Positions 25,017 through 34,167 of a stretch of DNA of 64,000 bases are shown one piece after another. Below the pieces are notes generated by a model. It was not told where the DNA came from. It did not search any database and saw nothing but the letters and a program-made list of their open reading frames with translations. Numbering within the stretch: position 1 is the first letter of the stretch; each line of letters starts with the position of its first letter. The stretch is from Paraburkholderia phytofirmans PsJN (GTDB lineage: Bacteria; Pseudomonadota; Gammaproteobacteria; Burkholderiales; Burkholderiaceae), in NCBI RefSeq assembly GCF_000020125.1, contig NC_010676.1, positions 1,798,001 through 1,862,000 of the forward strand, given 5' to 3'. A program made the position numbers and the translations under genes.

Positions 25017-25172
25017 AGGTTAGTTCACGCAGATGCCCGAGCTTTCCGATTTTGGAAACGGTGCCTACACCAAACGGCTCAACACGTGCCTTGGTTTGGA
25101 TCAAAATGATGTCGTGGCGCACCGGCCTTTCCCATTCCAGATAGCCCGGCGCGCCACTTAACTCAACGACAT
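25003..25172 (-). pseudogene. C-terminal fragment of an unidentified protein
   Basis: Minus-strand frame ending at TAA 25003-25005 reads GAPGYLEWERPVRHDIILIQ, then TKARVEPFGVGTVSKIG and LGHLRELTCVSQ, which is protein-like, but it is cut at its upstream side by the dehydrogenase gene on the other strand. Family not recognised. It would have preceded the enoyl-CoA hydratase piece in the ancestral operon. Confidence 0.4.
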
Positions 25173-26160
25173 GACGGTGATGGAGACAATGCGGGCCCTG
25201 AACATTCTTCTCTCAGATGTGGCCGCGCGCCACTTCGACAGCGAGATCGCGCGCACGCTCGGCGCGACGCCTTTCCGCCTGCTGTCGCCCGGCGATGCGT
25301 CAGGCGCCGAGGCGCAAATCGCGTTCGTGAGCCGCGACGTGACGGGCCGCTCGACCAAGCACGACCTGATGCCGGAAACCCGCCACTTCTACGACACACT
25401 GCGCGTCGCGCCGAATCTCCGCTGGGTGCATGCGCATTCCGCGGGCGTCGATCGTCCGATCTTCGTCGAACTGCGGCAACGCGGCGTGCAGGTGACGTCG
25501 TCCTCCGGCGCGAACGCGCGCACGGTTGCGCATGCTGCGCTTGCCGGTCTGCTGGCGCTTGCGCGCCGCCTGCCGTTGCTGCATGAAGCGCAGCGCGAAC
25601 GCGCATGGCGTCCCTTGCTGCTCGATGCCGCTCCGCGCGACCTGGCCGGTCAGACCGCCGTGATCGTAGGCTACGGCGCCATCGGTCAACGGCTCGCCCG
25701 CCTGCTCGATGCGCTGGAAATGAGCGTGATCGTCGTACGCCGCGAGGCACAGGGCGAAGGCTTCATTGATTACTCGATGCTAGACGACGTGTTGCCGCGC
25801 GCCGACTGGCTTGTGCTTGCCTGCCCGCTCACGCCGCAGACGACGAAGCTCGTCGATGCAAGCCGTCTGGCACGTCTGCCGAAGCAGGCGCATCTTGTGA
25901 ATGTCGCGCGCGGGGAAGTCGTGGTCGAAGCGGATCTGATCACCGCGCTGCGTAGCGGTGCGCTGGCGGGCGCTTATCTCGACGTGTTCGAGCAGGAACC
26001 ACTGAGCGCGGCATCGCCCCTATGGGATATGCCGAACGTCATTCTCACGCCGCATATGGCGGGACAGTCGGACAGTCAGTACGCAGCGGTCGGCCGCATC
26101 TGGCTCGACAACCTCGCGCGCTGGCAGCGAGGCGAACCGCTGCTCAACCTTGCGCGCTGA
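25171..26160 (+). CDS. D-isomer-specific 2-hydroxyacid dehydrogenase
   Basis: A 329-residue NAD(P)-dependent dehydrogenase. The N-terminal substrate domain includes NLRWVHAHSAGVDRPIF and VTSSSGANARTVAHAALAG; the nucleotide domain has VIVGYGAIGQRLARLLDALE (GxGxxG, split here by its run), LACPLTPQTTKLVD, VNVARGEVVVEADL (catalytic Arg), VFEQEPL (catalytic Glu) and TPHMAGQSD (His). It reduces 2-oxoacids or oxidises D-2-hydroxyacids in the cytoplasm. It heads a plus-strand gene set with an MHS transporter and a class II aldolase, suggesting catabolism of an imported hydroxyacid. ATGs at 25180 and 25189 are alternative starts. Confidence 0.85.
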   Translation: MTVMETMRALNILLSDVAARHFDSEIARTLGATPFRLLSPGDASGAEAQIAFVSRDVTGRSTKHDLMPETRHFYDTLRVAPNLRWVHAHSAGVDRPIFVELRQRGVQVTSSSGANARTVAHAALAGLLALARRLPLLHEAQRERAWRPLLLDAAPRDLAGQTAVIVGYGAIGQRLARLLDALEMSVIVVRREAQGEGFIDYSMLDDVLPRADWLVLACPLTPQTTKLVDASRLARLPKQAHLVNVARGEVVVEADLITALRSGALAGAYLDVFEQEPLSAASPLWDMPNVILTPHMAGQSDSQYAAVGRIWLDNLARWQRGEPLLNLAR

Positions 26161-26228
26161 AGCGGCGACCGCACGCCGCTCCCCAATACAAGGCGGCCCG
26201 CGAGCCCGGCTGACCACAGGGACTAGAG

Positions 26229-26402
26229 ATGAGCTTCAGCTTCGCTACACCCGTGTCGCCGGGCACAGCGAACTCCTTGGCAGACGAGACGCGGAAACGC
26301 GCGATCTATCTGCCGAAAGGCTTCGCAGCGGCGGGCATCGCGCACCTCAACGTGATCGGCTCGCTCAGCGGCGCATTGAGCACTGCCGCGCTGGCTGGAT
26401 GA
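26229..26402 (+). CDS. Tiny ORF upstream of MHS transporter
   Basis: A 57-codon frame starting ATG 26229 after an AGGGACTAGAG stretch (MSFSFATPVSPGTANSLAD, then RKRAIYLPKGFAAAGIAHLN and IGSLSGALSTAALAG). Its TGA overlaps the ATG of the next tiny ORF. Not recognised. Its C-terminal half is hydrophobic and small-residue-rich, as in a membrane helix of an MFS protein. It may be a real small gene or the left part of a decayed transporter C-terminus. Confidence 0.35.
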   Translation: MSFSFATPVSPGTANSLADETRKRAIYLPKGFAAAGIAHLNVIGSLSGALSTAALAG

Positions 26403-26542
26403 GCCGCAGCGTGGAGGGCTTGGGCATGGGACTCGCGCTGCTGGGCACGGTGATCGCATGCGGCGCGGTCGTGTTGCTGGTGACATTCCCGGCGCGCCTG
26501 CTGCGCCAGGGTGCGTCGCTGTCGGCGCGCAATCGAGACTGA
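26399..26542 (+). CDS. Tiny single-helix membrane ORF upstream of MHS transporter
   Basis: A 47-residue frame (MSRSVEGLGMGLALLGTVIA, then CGAVVLLVTFPARLLRQGAS) predicted as one membrane helix with a basic C-terminal tail. Coupled to the preceding tiny ORF by ATGA overlap and 32 bp before the transporter start. It could be a small accessory subunit of the transporter, or, read with a frameshift across the overlap, the last helix of a decayed MFS gene. Confidence 0.4.
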   Translation: MSRSVEGLGMGLALLGTVIACGAVVLLVTFPARLLRQGASLSARNRD

Positions 26543-26574
26543 GGCATATTCAATTCAGAATAAAAGGAGACACC

Positions 26575-27882
26575 ATGCACGAAACGACACCCGCCGAACT
26601 CGACGCTGCCACGCGTCCATTACGTCGCCGCAGCGCGCTGCGCTCGATTGCGGGCGGCTCCATCGGCAATCTGATCGAGTGGTACGACTTTCACGTTTAT
26701 ACGACTTTTTCCATTTTCTTCGCGGCTTCGTTCTTTCCGCGTGAGAACCGCACCATTCAGTTACTTTCGACGGCGGCGATCTTCGCCATCGGCTTTCTGC
26801 TGCGGCCGGTCGGAAGCTGGCTAATCGGCCTCTATGCCGATCGGCGCGGACGCCGCTCCGCCCTCACGCTGTCCGTCATCCTCATGTGCGCGGGCTCACT
26901 CGCCATCGGCCTGTGTCCCACCTACCCGCAGATCGGCATGGCCGCGCCGCTCGTGTTGTTGCTCGCGCGGCTCGTACAGGGCTTTTCGCTCGGCGGCGAG
27001 TACGGCGCGAGTTCGGTGTATCTCAGCGAAATCGCACGGCCCGGTCATCGCGGCTTCTACAGCAGCTTCCACTACGTCACGCTGATTCTCGGCCAGTTGC
27101 TCGCCACGCTCGTGCAGGTCGTGTTGCAGGCGCTGATTCCGCGTGCGGAACTGATCGACTGGGGCTGGCGCGTGCCGTTCATCACCGGCGCGGCACTCGC
27201 GCTAGTGGCGTGGTGGGTGCGTCGCAATATCGATGAAACCCCGGACTTCCGCGCGCTCGATGAGAAGGACAAGCGCGGCGTGTCGCTGTCGGCGTTGCGC
27301 GAGCACTGGCGGCCCGTTCTGCTCGTGTTCGGGCTGACCACGGGCGGCACGCTCGCGTTCTTCACCTACACGGTCTATATGCACAACTACCTCGTGAATA
27401 CAGTCGGGTTGAGCGCACAGACGAGCGCGTGGCTTTCGCTGTCTACGCTAACGCTGTTCATGGTTGTGCAGCCGTTCTTCGGCGCGCTGTCGGATCGTAT
27501 CGGGCGACGCCCGCTGTTGTTGTGGTTCGGTATTGGCGGCACGTTCGGCACCTGGCCGCTGCTGACGGCGCTCGCGCACACACATAGCGCAACAACTGCA
27601 TTCCTGCTGCTCGCGCTTGCACTGATGATCGTCTCCGGCTACACGTCCGTGTGCTCCGTTATGAAGGCCCAACTGTTTCCCGCTCGGCTGCGAGCGCTGG
27701 GCGTGGGCGTACCGTATGCCATCGCGACGGCTGTATTCGGCGGCACGGCCAGTTATGCCGGGCTCTGGTTCAAGAGCATCGGCCATGAAAGCGGTTTCTA
27801 TCTGTATGCGTCGGCATGCATCGGCTGCACGCTGATCGCCACTTTGAGCCTGCGCAGCAGCGACATGAAAATGGAGTCGTAA
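26575..27882 (+). CDS. MHS-family MFS transporter (alpha-ketoglutarate permease-like)
   Basis: A 435-residue, 12-helix transporter. The metabolite:H+ symporter subfamily shows in GGSIGNLIEWYDFHVYTTFS near residue 28, the cytoplasmic loop LYADRRGRRSALTLS, RLVQGFSLGGEYGAS and SDRIGRRPLLLWF in the second half. MHS members import dicarboxylates or related organic acids with protons. A strong AAAAGGAGA ribosome-binding site precedes ATG 26575. With the 2-hydroxyacid dehydrogenase and class II aldolase it forms a likely uptake-and-breakdown unit; the substrate is unknown. Confidence 0.85.
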   Translation: MHETTPAELDAATRPLRRRSALRSIAGGSIGNLIEWYDFHVYTTFSIFFAASFFPRENRTIQLLSTAAIFAIGFLLRPVGSWLIGLYADRRGRRSALTLSVILMCAGSLAIGLCPTYPQIGMAAPLVLLLARLVQGFSLGGEYGASSVYLSEIARPGHRGFYSSFHYVTLILGQLLATLVQVVLQALIPRAELIDWGWRVPFITGAALALVAWWVRRNIDETPDFRALDEKDKRGVSLSALREHWRPVLLVFGLTTGGTLAFFTYTVYMHNYLVNTVGLSAQTSAWLSLSTLTLFMVVQPFFGALSDRIGRRPLLLWFGIGGTFGTWPLLTALAHTHSATTAFLLLALALMIVSGYTSVCSVMKAQLFPARLRALGVGVPYAIATAVFGGTASYAGLWFKSIGHESGFYLYASACIGCTLIATLSLRSSDMKMES

Positions 27883-27931
27883 GCGGCGCGCGCCCTGCTC
27901 TTTCCGATCACCTTTTGATGAGGAATTTCGA

Positions 27932-28720
27932 ATGACCAAGCTTCCCGAATTCTCCATTCCATCGATGTTCGAGCAATGCTCGGAAGCCGAATGGAAAATG
28001 CGCGTCGACCTCGCTGCATGCTACCGGCTGATAGCGCTATACGGCATGTCCGACATGGCCGCCAACCATATCTCGGCGTGCGTGCCGGGCGAAGAAGGCT
28101 CGTATCTGATCAATGCTTACGGCATGCTGTACGAGGAAGTCACAGCATCGAGCCTGATCAAGATCGATATCGACGGAAACATTCTCAGCAAGCCGGCGTT
28201 CGTTGGCGCGGACTACGGCATCAACCGCGCGGGATACGTGATTCACGGCGCGATTCACGAGGCGAAGCCCGAACTCGAATGTGTGATCCATACGCATAGC
28301 TGGCCGGGCATGGCCGTGTCGGCGCTTAAGTGCGGGCTGCTGCCGCTCACGCAGACTTCCATGCGCTTCTACAAGATCGGCTATCACGATTACTGCGGCG
28401 TGGTGCTGGATGTCTCCGAGCGTGAGTCGCTGTTGCGCGATCTTGGCGAGAACAATGCGCTCATTCTGCGCAATCACGGCCTGCTTACCGTCGGCAAGAC
28501 CATTCCCGAAGCGTTCAACGCCATGCATCGGCTGGAGTTATCTTGCAGGACGCAACTCGCAGCCATGGCGTGCAATACCGAACTGAATCCGGTTCCGCGC
28601 GACGTGCTCGAAGAAACATACATGAACTATCAACCACAGACGCGCCGCCCGTACGGCTTGATGGAATGGCCTGCGTTGCTGCGCAAGCTGGATCGCATCG
28701 ATCCATCTTATCGCGACTGA
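27932..28720 (+). CDS. Class II aldolase/adducin family protein
   Basis: A 262-residue protein with the class II aldolase fold. Metal-binding histidines are seen in VIHTHSWPGMAVSAL and ILRNHGLLTVGKTIPEA, preceded by MSDMAANHISACVPG and NAYGMLYEEVTASSL. The family includes Zn-dependent aldolases, epimerases and decarboxylases acting on phosphorylated or free hydroxyacids. It lies 49 bp after the transporter on the same strand and ends just before a bidirectional terminator hairpin, so it is probably the last gene of this operon. Confidence 0.82.
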   Translation: MTKLPEFSIPSMFEQCSEAEWKMRVDLAACYRLIALYGMSDMAANHISACVPGEEGSYLINAYGMLYEEVTASSLIKIDIDGNILSKPAFVGADYGINRAGYVIHGAIHEAKPELECVIHTHSWPGMAVSALKCGLLPLTQTSMRFYKIGYHDYCGVVLDVSERESLLRDLGENNALILRNHGLLTVGKTIPEAFNAMHRLELSCRTQLAAMACNTELNPVPRDVLEETYMNYQPQTRRPYGLMEWPALLRKLDRIDPSYRD

Positions 28721-28728
28721 AAGCGCGA

Positions 28729-28751
28729 AAGCCCGGCGCGAAGCCGGGCTT
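28729..28751. terminator. Bidirectional terminator hairpin between convergent operons
   Basis: AAGCCCGGC and GCCGGGCTT form a perfect 9-bp stem with a 5-base GCGAA loop, between the ends of the class II aldolase gene (28720) and tcuC (28779). The AA/TT ends give short A/T tracts on both strands. Confidence 0.75.
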
Positions 28752-28778
28752 CCTGAAAACGCGACGATGCAATCGCTA

Positions 28779-30098
28779 TCAGGCGGACGACGCCGCCGAC
28801 GCGCTGCTGCTCGCGCGGCGGCGGTATAGCCCGAGCGTCGCGCACAAGCCGCAGAGCGCAGCGAAGCTCAGCCAGTAACCGGGCGCGGCCTTGTCATGCG
28901 TTACCTGAATAAGATACGTGGACACTGCCGGCGTAAATCCGCCGAAGACTGCCGTCGCCAGACTGAATGCCAGCGAGAAACCCGCGACCCGCACTTCGGC
29001 CGGCATCACTTCGGTCAGCGCGGCGACCATTGCGCCGTTGTACATGCCGAAGAAGAACGAGAACCATAGCAGCACGATCAACATGCGTGCGAAGCTCGGT
29101 GCATCGGCGAGCCACGACAGCGCCGGATACGCGGTGAAGATCGCCAGCACCGAAACGGCGAGCAACAGCGGCTTGCGGCCAATGCGGTCGGACACCGCGC
29201 CGCCAATGGGCAGCCAGACGAAGTTCGATACGGCCACGAGCAGCGTCACCATGAGGCTATCCGCCGTGGACAGCTTCAGCACTGACCTGCCGAAGGTCGG
29301 CGTATAGACGGTAATGAGATAGAACGTCGTAGTGGTCATCGCCGTCAGCAACATGCCACCGATGACGATGCGCCAGTTGGCAAGCAGCATCGAAAAGATT
29401 TCACGCGCCTGCGGATGATGCTGCCGCGCCTCGAACGCGGCCGTTTCTTGCAGCGAACGGCGCAGCATGAACAGGAACGGCACGATCGCGCAGCCAATGA
29501 GGAACGGCACGCGCCAGCCCCACGCCCCGATCTGCTGCGCGGAAAGCCACTCGTTCAGGCCATAGCCAATGGCCGCTGCCATGACGATGGCAACCTGCTG
29601 GCTCGCCGACTGCCAGCTCGTGTAAAAGCCCCTGTTGCCGGGCGTCGCCATCTCCGCGAGATAGACCGACACGCCGCCCAGTTCCGCGCCCGCCGAGAAG
29701 CCCTGCAGCAGCCGGCCGAGCAATACGAGCGCAGGCGCAAGCAGGCCGATGCTCGCATAGCCCGGCACGCACGCGATCAGAACGGTGCCGCTCGCCATGA
29801 TCGACAGCGTGACGATCAGCCCCATGCGCCGCCCCACTTTGTCGATATACGCGCCGAGAAAGATCGCGCCGAGAGGACGCATGAGAAAGCCCGCGCCGAA
29901 CACGGCGAAGGTGAGCATCAACGAGGCGAATTCGCTGGTCGAAGGAAAGAAGATTTTCGAAATAAAGGTTGCGTAAAAGCCGAACAGAAAGAAATCGAAC
30001 TGTTCGAGGAAGTTGCCGCTGGTCACGCGCAGCACGGCGGCCGCGCGCGTCGAGCGCGAAACGCTTGACGTCGCGGCGATCGGTTCTGTGGGGTTCAT
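28779..30098 (-). CDS. tcuC: Tricarballylate:proton symporter TcuC (MHS family)
   Basis: A 439-residue 12-helix transporter of the metabolite:H+ symporter group: [19 protein letters not shown] near residue 27, [30 protein letters not shown], and [13 protein letters not shown]. It lies 62 bp after tcuB in the order tcuR-tcuA-tcuB-tcuC found in Salmonella, where TcuC imports tricarballylate (and can move citrate). A GCAGGAGAC ribosome-binding site precedes ATG 30098. The symbol rests on context plus similarity; substrate preference could differ. Confidence 0.85.
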   Translation of the reverse strand: MNPTEPIAATSSVSRSTRAAAVLRVTSGNFLEQFDFFLFGFYATFISKIFFPSTSEFASLMLTFAVFGAGFLMRPLGAIFLGAYIDKVGRRMGLIVTLSIMASGTVLIACVPGYASIGLLAPALVLLGRLLQGFSAGAELGGVSVYLAEMATPGNRGFYTSWQSASQQVAIVMAAAIGYGLNEWLSAQQIGAWGWRVPFLIGCAIVPFLFMLRRSLQETAAFEARQHHPQAREIFSMLLANWRIVIGGMLLTAMTTTTFYLITVYTPTFGRSVLKLSTADSLMVTLLVAVSNFVWLPIGGAVSDRIGRKPLLLAVSVLAIFTAYPALSWLADAPSFARMLIVLLWFSFFFGMYNGAMVAALTEVMPAEVRVAGFSLAFSLATAVFGGFTPAVSTYLIQVTHDKAAPGYWLSFAALCGLCATLGLYRRRASSSASAASSA

Positions 30099-30160
30099 TG
30101 CGTCTCCTGCTTCTTGTCTATGTATCTATGCGGAAGGACGCCCGCGGCGCCCTGTCGATG

Positions 30161-31375
30161 CTAGTCCGAACCGACGCTCAGTGTGTTGTGCTGCCGTCTC
30201 TCTATAGACGATTTGAGCAGCGCCGCCGAACGGAATACGCCGTGTGCGAACTTGCCGTAGGGCAGTGTTGCGAACAATGCCATCACAATGCCCAGATGCA
30301 CCGCGAGCAGCGACGGCATGGCCGACGTCGTGCGGAATGCGAGCAGCGCAAGACCGGACGCGCTCGTCAGCAAAAGCAGTGCAATGAAACCGCGGTCCAT
30401 CGGACGCTGACGGGCATCGCCCCGTTCAGGCACGCGGTTCAGGTTCAGCCACAACAGTCCCGCTGGACCCACGATCAATCCGATGCCCCCCGCCGTGCCC
30501 AACAGCACCGGCACGCTGAACAACGGATACGGCGCTTCCAGCTTGAACGCATAGTGATAGACCGTCGCGACGGCAGTGGCGGCGAAGCACAGCACGAAGC
30601 CATAAAACGTCAAGTGATGAAACCGGCGTCGAGCGAGCGTGAAGGCGTCGTTATTTTCGTTGCAGCCATCGCCGTGGCCGCCATCGAGATACTTCAGCGT
30701 CAGCGCATTTTTCACCGCTTCTGCGACCGCAGGCGCGCTCGCGCTCGTCGTTCCCGCCGCCACGTCGCGCCAGAAACGCGTGACGCCCACACCGAGCGCA
30801 AGAATGGCGAACAGGAACACGATGCCGAACATCGCGGCCAGCAGGTTGTGCGGGAAGATGGCGTAGAAGTTCGCCGGCGCGACATCGCCCGACAAGCGGC
30901 CGTGCAACGCCGTGCCCAACAGCAGGAACAGCGCGAGCCCCGCCGACAATGCCACCGACAACGTTAGCCCGTTGCGCTTGTACAGCGCGCCGAACGACGC
31001 CGGAAACGCGTATTCGGTGTACGTTTCCAGGCGCACTTCAGCCATGGCCTTCGGCACGTTCACGCCGAACTCGTGCGGCGGCGCATACTGGCACGCGTGA
31101 TAACACGCGCCGCAGTTGTGGCAGAGATTTGCCAGATAGTTGACGTCCGCCTTGCCGAATTCGAGGCGCCGCGTCATGGCCGGAAAGACGGCGCAGAAGC
31201 CTTCGCAATAGCGGCACGCGTTGCAGATCTGCATCTGCCGCGCGACTTCGGTTTCGCTCCTGCTCATCGGCACGATGGAAATCACGCGCGCCGTCCTGCC
31301 GTGGGGGGTGTGGTTCGCCTCGCCCGGCGACGCAGTACGCGTGCGGTCGGGCGCGAGCACGTCAGACTGCTGCAC
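30161..31375 (-). CDS. tcuB: Tricarballylate utilisation Fe-S/heme membrane protein TcuB
   Basis: A 404-residue protein: an N-terminal ferredoxin-like region with [19 protein letters not shown] and [19 protein letters not shown], giving two 4Fe-4S clusters, then about six membrane helices with conserved His (for example [13 protein letters not shown]). TcuB reoxidises the FADH2 of TcuA and passes electrons to the quinone pool. GTG at 31375 is preferred as start because GGAGG lies 6 bases before it and it overlaps the end of tcuA by 14 bases; ATG 31267 is the fallback. Confidence 0.87.
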   Translation of the reverse strand: MQQSDVLAPDRTRTASPGEANHTPHGRTARVISIVPMSRSETEVARQMQICNACRYCEGFCAVFPAMTRRLEFGKADVNYLANLCHNCGACYHACQYAPPHEFGVNVPKAMAEVRLETYTEYAFPASFGALYKRNGLTLSVALSAGLALFLLLGTALHGRLSGDVAPANFYAIFPHNLLAAMFGIVFLFAILALGVGVTRFWRDVAAGTTSASAPAVAEAVKNALTLKYLDGGHGDGCNENNDAFTLARRRFHHLTFYGFVLCFAATAVATVYHYAFKLEAPYPLFSVPVLLGTAGGIGLIVGPAGLLWLNLNRVPERGDARQRPMDRGFIALLLLTSASGLALLAFRTTSAMPSLLAVHLGIVMALFATLPYGKFAHGVFRSAALLKSSIERRQHNTLSVGSD

Positions 31376-32771
31376 TGGCTGCCTCCGTTGTGTTGAGTGC
31401 GACGCGCGCCGCCTGGGTCCCGGCAATGCGCCCGAAGGCCGTGCCGATCGACATGCCGACACCCGCCGTATAGCCCTTGCCGAGCACGTTGCCCGCCATC
31501 ATCTCGCCGGCCACAAACAGGTTGTCGCTGGCTTCGCCGCCGAAGTGAACCTGCGCGCGATCATTGGTCTTCAGGCCGAGATACGTGAACGTGATGCCAG
31601 GCCGCAACGCGTAGCCATAGAACGGCGGCGTATCGATACGGCGCGCCCAGTGCGTCTTCGGCGGCGTCAGGTCTTCGGTATGGCAGTCGTCGAGCGCGGT
31701 ATGGTCGAAGGTGCCGACGCGGCAGGCATCGTTATAACGCGTGAGCGTTTCCATGAAACGCGCTTCCGGCAGCCCGAGCTTGCCCGCAAGTTCCGGCAGC
31801 GTGTCGGCCTTCTCGCCCGGAAACACCGGCGGCATGAACCGGCCGATGGCTTTCGAGTCGATGATCGAATACCCGGTCTGCCCCGGCTGATGCGCGACGA
31901 GCCGCCCCCAGATGGCATAGCGCTTGGGCCAGAAGTCCTCGCCTTCATCGTAGAAACGCTCGGCATCGCGATTCACCACGACGCCCAGCGATACACAGTC
32001 GATGCGCGTGCAGATGCCGCCGTCATACAACGGTGCGCGCGCATCGATGGCGACGCAGTGCGACTGCGACGGATCGCCGATCATGTCCGCGCCGGCATCG
32101 CTCATATGCTTGATGAGCACGCCCTTGTTGAAGCGCGTGCCGCGAATCAGGAAGTTGTCGGCGGGCCATTCGCCGCGCTCGTTTTGCCCCCACGCTTCGC
32201 GCAGCCATTCGCGATTCGACTCGAACCCGCCCGCCGCCAGCACGCAGGCGCGCGCCTCGAAGCGCTGCTTGCCGCTGCGCGCCGCGATGAAGCGACCGCC
32301 GTCGAGCTCGAGCGAATCCACGGGCGTGTCGTAGCGGATTTCCACGCCGAGCGCTTCCGCGCTGCGGTAATACGCGTTGACCAGCGCCTTGCCGCCGCCC
32401 ATGAAAAATGCATTGGTGCGCGCCACGTGCAGCGCGCCGGACAGCGGCGGCTGGAAGCGCACGCCGTGCTTCTGCATCCACGGACGGCACGATGACGACG
32501 CGCGAATGGTCAACCGCGCAAGATGCTCGTTCGTGATGCCGCCCGTCACCTTGAGCAAATCCTGCCAGAACTCCTCTTCCGGGTAGGCATCGACGAGCAC
32601 GTCTTGCGGTGCGTCATGCATGCAGCGCAAATTGCGCGTGTGTTGCGAGTTGCCGCCGCGCCATTCGCGGGGCGCCGATTCGAGCAGCAGGACCGACGCG
32701 CCGGTTTCACGCGCCATCAATGCGGCGCATAACGCGGCATTGCCTCCTCCAATTACGAGCACATCGACCAT
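31362..32771 (-). CDS. tcuA: FAD-dependent tricarballylate dehydrogenase TcuA
   Basis: A 469-residue flavoprotein of the fumarate reductase/succinate dehydrogenase type. The N-terminal dinucleotide site is [20 protein letters not shown]; further motifs are [46 protein letters not shown], and the C-terminal FAD site [20 protein letters not shown]. TcuA oxidises tricarballylate to cis-aconitate, which enters the TCA cycle. A GGAGAC ribosome-binding site precedes ATG 32771. The gene overlaps tcuB and follows tcuR by 63 bp on the same strand. Confidence 0.9.
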   Translation of the reverse strand: MVDVLVIGGGNAALCAALMARETGASVLLLESAPREWRGGNSQHTRNLRCMHDAPQDVLVDAYPEEEFWQDLLKVTGGITNEHLARLTIRASSSCRPWMQKHGVRFQPPLSGALHVARTNAFFMGGGKALVNAYYRSAEALGVEIRYDTPVDSLELDGGRFIAARSGKQRFEARACVLAAGGFESNREWLREAWGQNERGEWPADNFLIRGTRFNKGVLIKHMSDAGADMIGDPSQSHCVAIDARAPLYDGGICTRIDCVSLGVVVNRDAERFYDEGEDFWPKRYAIWGRLVAHQPGQTGYSIIDSKAIGRFMPPVFPGEKADTLPELAGKLGLPEARFMETLTRYNDACRVGTFDHTALDDCHTEDLTPPKTHWARRIDTPPFYGYALRPGITFTYLGLKTNDRAQVHFGGEASDNLFVAGEMMAGNVLGKGYTAGVGMSIGTAFGRIAGTQAARVALNTTEAASAAV

Positions 32772-32834
32772 CAGACTTGTCTCCTTTCCGACGCATCGTA
32801 AGGGTCTCGTGCCCGCTTCGCTACCAGCGCGCCG

Positions 32835-33788
32835 TCAAGAGGTCTTCAGTTTTTGTGAAGACCCCGGCTCGCGCAGCCGCGCGCCGGGCCAGCGGCCTTC
32901 TTGCACGAGTTGACGGACGACATCGGCGAGCACGACGCGGGCGGCGAGGCCTGCGGGTGAGAGTTCGTCGTCGGAGATGCTGGCGATCAGGTTGGGCCGC
33001 GTGGCGTACTTCTCCGCCACGGGCACGCTCGTCAGGACCAGGTTCTCAGGCCGGGCGAGCGCCGCGCCCGGCTGAATGGTCGCGCCCAAGCCGCTGCGCA
33101 CGAAGTCCATCAGCAGCGCGAGGCCATCCACTTCGGCGACGATATTCGGCTCGTGTTCGGCACGTTTGAACGCCGATGCCAGCAGCGAGCGCAACCCATG
33201 CGCGCCACTGGGCAGAATGAGCGGCAGCCGGCCGAGATTCTTCAGCCGCACGGATGCGCCCACGGGCATGCCGTCGAGCTCACCCGCGCCGATCAGGAAC
33301 AGGCGTTCGTCGAGTAGCGGCATGAGGCTCAAGCTCTGCGCGGGCTCCTCGCGGAACAGCACGGCGAGATCGATCTGCCGCGCGCTCAGCATGGAGGCGA
33401 GATAGCCGGAGAGGCTTTCGACCATGTGCAGCCGCACTTCGGGATAACGCGTGCGCATGGCCTTCATGAACGCGACGCCCAGCACGCTCGCCGTGCTCGG
33501 CGCCATACCGACGCTCACGTGACCGGACAGACGAGCGGAGCGCGCGGCGAGCGCGGCATCGTCGATGTGACGGAGGGCGAGTTGCGCCTGACGCCAGAAC
33601 GCGAGGCCCGCGTCGGTCGGCACGACGCCAGCGGACGTGCGTTGCAGCAGACGCGTGGACAGTTCGCCTTCGAGCCGGCTGATCTGCTGACTCAGTGCCG
33701 ATGTGACCACGCCGAGTTCCAGCGCTGCCTTGCCCATGCTTCCATGCTTCACGACGCTAAGAAAATAGCGTAATTGTCTGAGTTCCAT
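32835..33788 (-). CDS. tcuR: LysR-family regulator of the tcu operon (TcuR-like)
   Basis: A 317-residue LysR regulator. The N-terminal winged helix has MELRQLRYFLSVVKHGSMGK and LGVVTSALSQQISRLEGELS; the effector domain starts at about residue 90 (GHVSVGMAPSTASVLG). It lies directly upstream of tcuA in the same orientation, as in Salmonella where TcuR activates tcuABC in response to tricarballylate. ATG 33788 gives the standard LysR N-terminus; the frame open to 33911 adds unrelated residues. Confidence 0.82.
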   Translation of the reverse strand: MELRQLRYFLSVVKHGSMGKAALELGVVTSALSQQISRLEGELSTRLLQRTSAGVVPTDAGLAFWRQAQLALRHIDDAALAARSARLSGHVSVGMAPSTASVLGVAFMKAMRTRYPEVRLHMVESLSGYLASMLSARQIDLAVLFREEPAQSLSLMPLLDERLFLIGAGELDGMPVGASVRLKNLGRLPLILPSGAHGLRSLLASAFKRAEHEPNIVAEVDGLALLMDFVRSGLGATIQPGAALARPENLVLTSVPVAEKYATRPNLIASISDDELSPAGLAARVVLADVVRQLVQEGRWPGARLREPGSSQKLKTS

Positions 33789-34167
33789 TTTGCCGTTGGA
33801 CAGAGAGTAGAAATGTATCGGGAACTCTGCGGCAAGTGAGAGACCTGCCCTTGTGCGCGAAGTTGTAGTCGGATGTTCGGGATCCAGACTCCCCCGTTGC
33901 GACCGCCACACGCTAGTCCGAAGGGGCGACTATGGCAAGCGAACGATCCAAACATGGCATCGCTCGAACACGAATCATCCACATTAGCCGGCGTCCGCCA
34001 CTTCAACCTACTCCCAAGGGAGTTGTAAGCGACTCACTTGGGCGTTGTCTCAAGAACCATGTCCCGGATTGTTATAGTGCTGGTTCAGCAGCTAAACCAT
34101 TCAATGGCGATAAAAAAGCGCTACTACTCCGATAACCGACTTCCGATCAACAGTCTCGCGCCCGAAT
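33789..34167. other. Divergent promoter region between tcuR and the orphan LysR gene
   Basis: A 379-bp gap with no supported gene, dropping in GC toward its right side. It must hold the promoters of both LysR genes. A stretch TTGTTATAGTGCTGG (about 34069) is a possible -10 region for the rightward gene. Confidence 0.4.
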
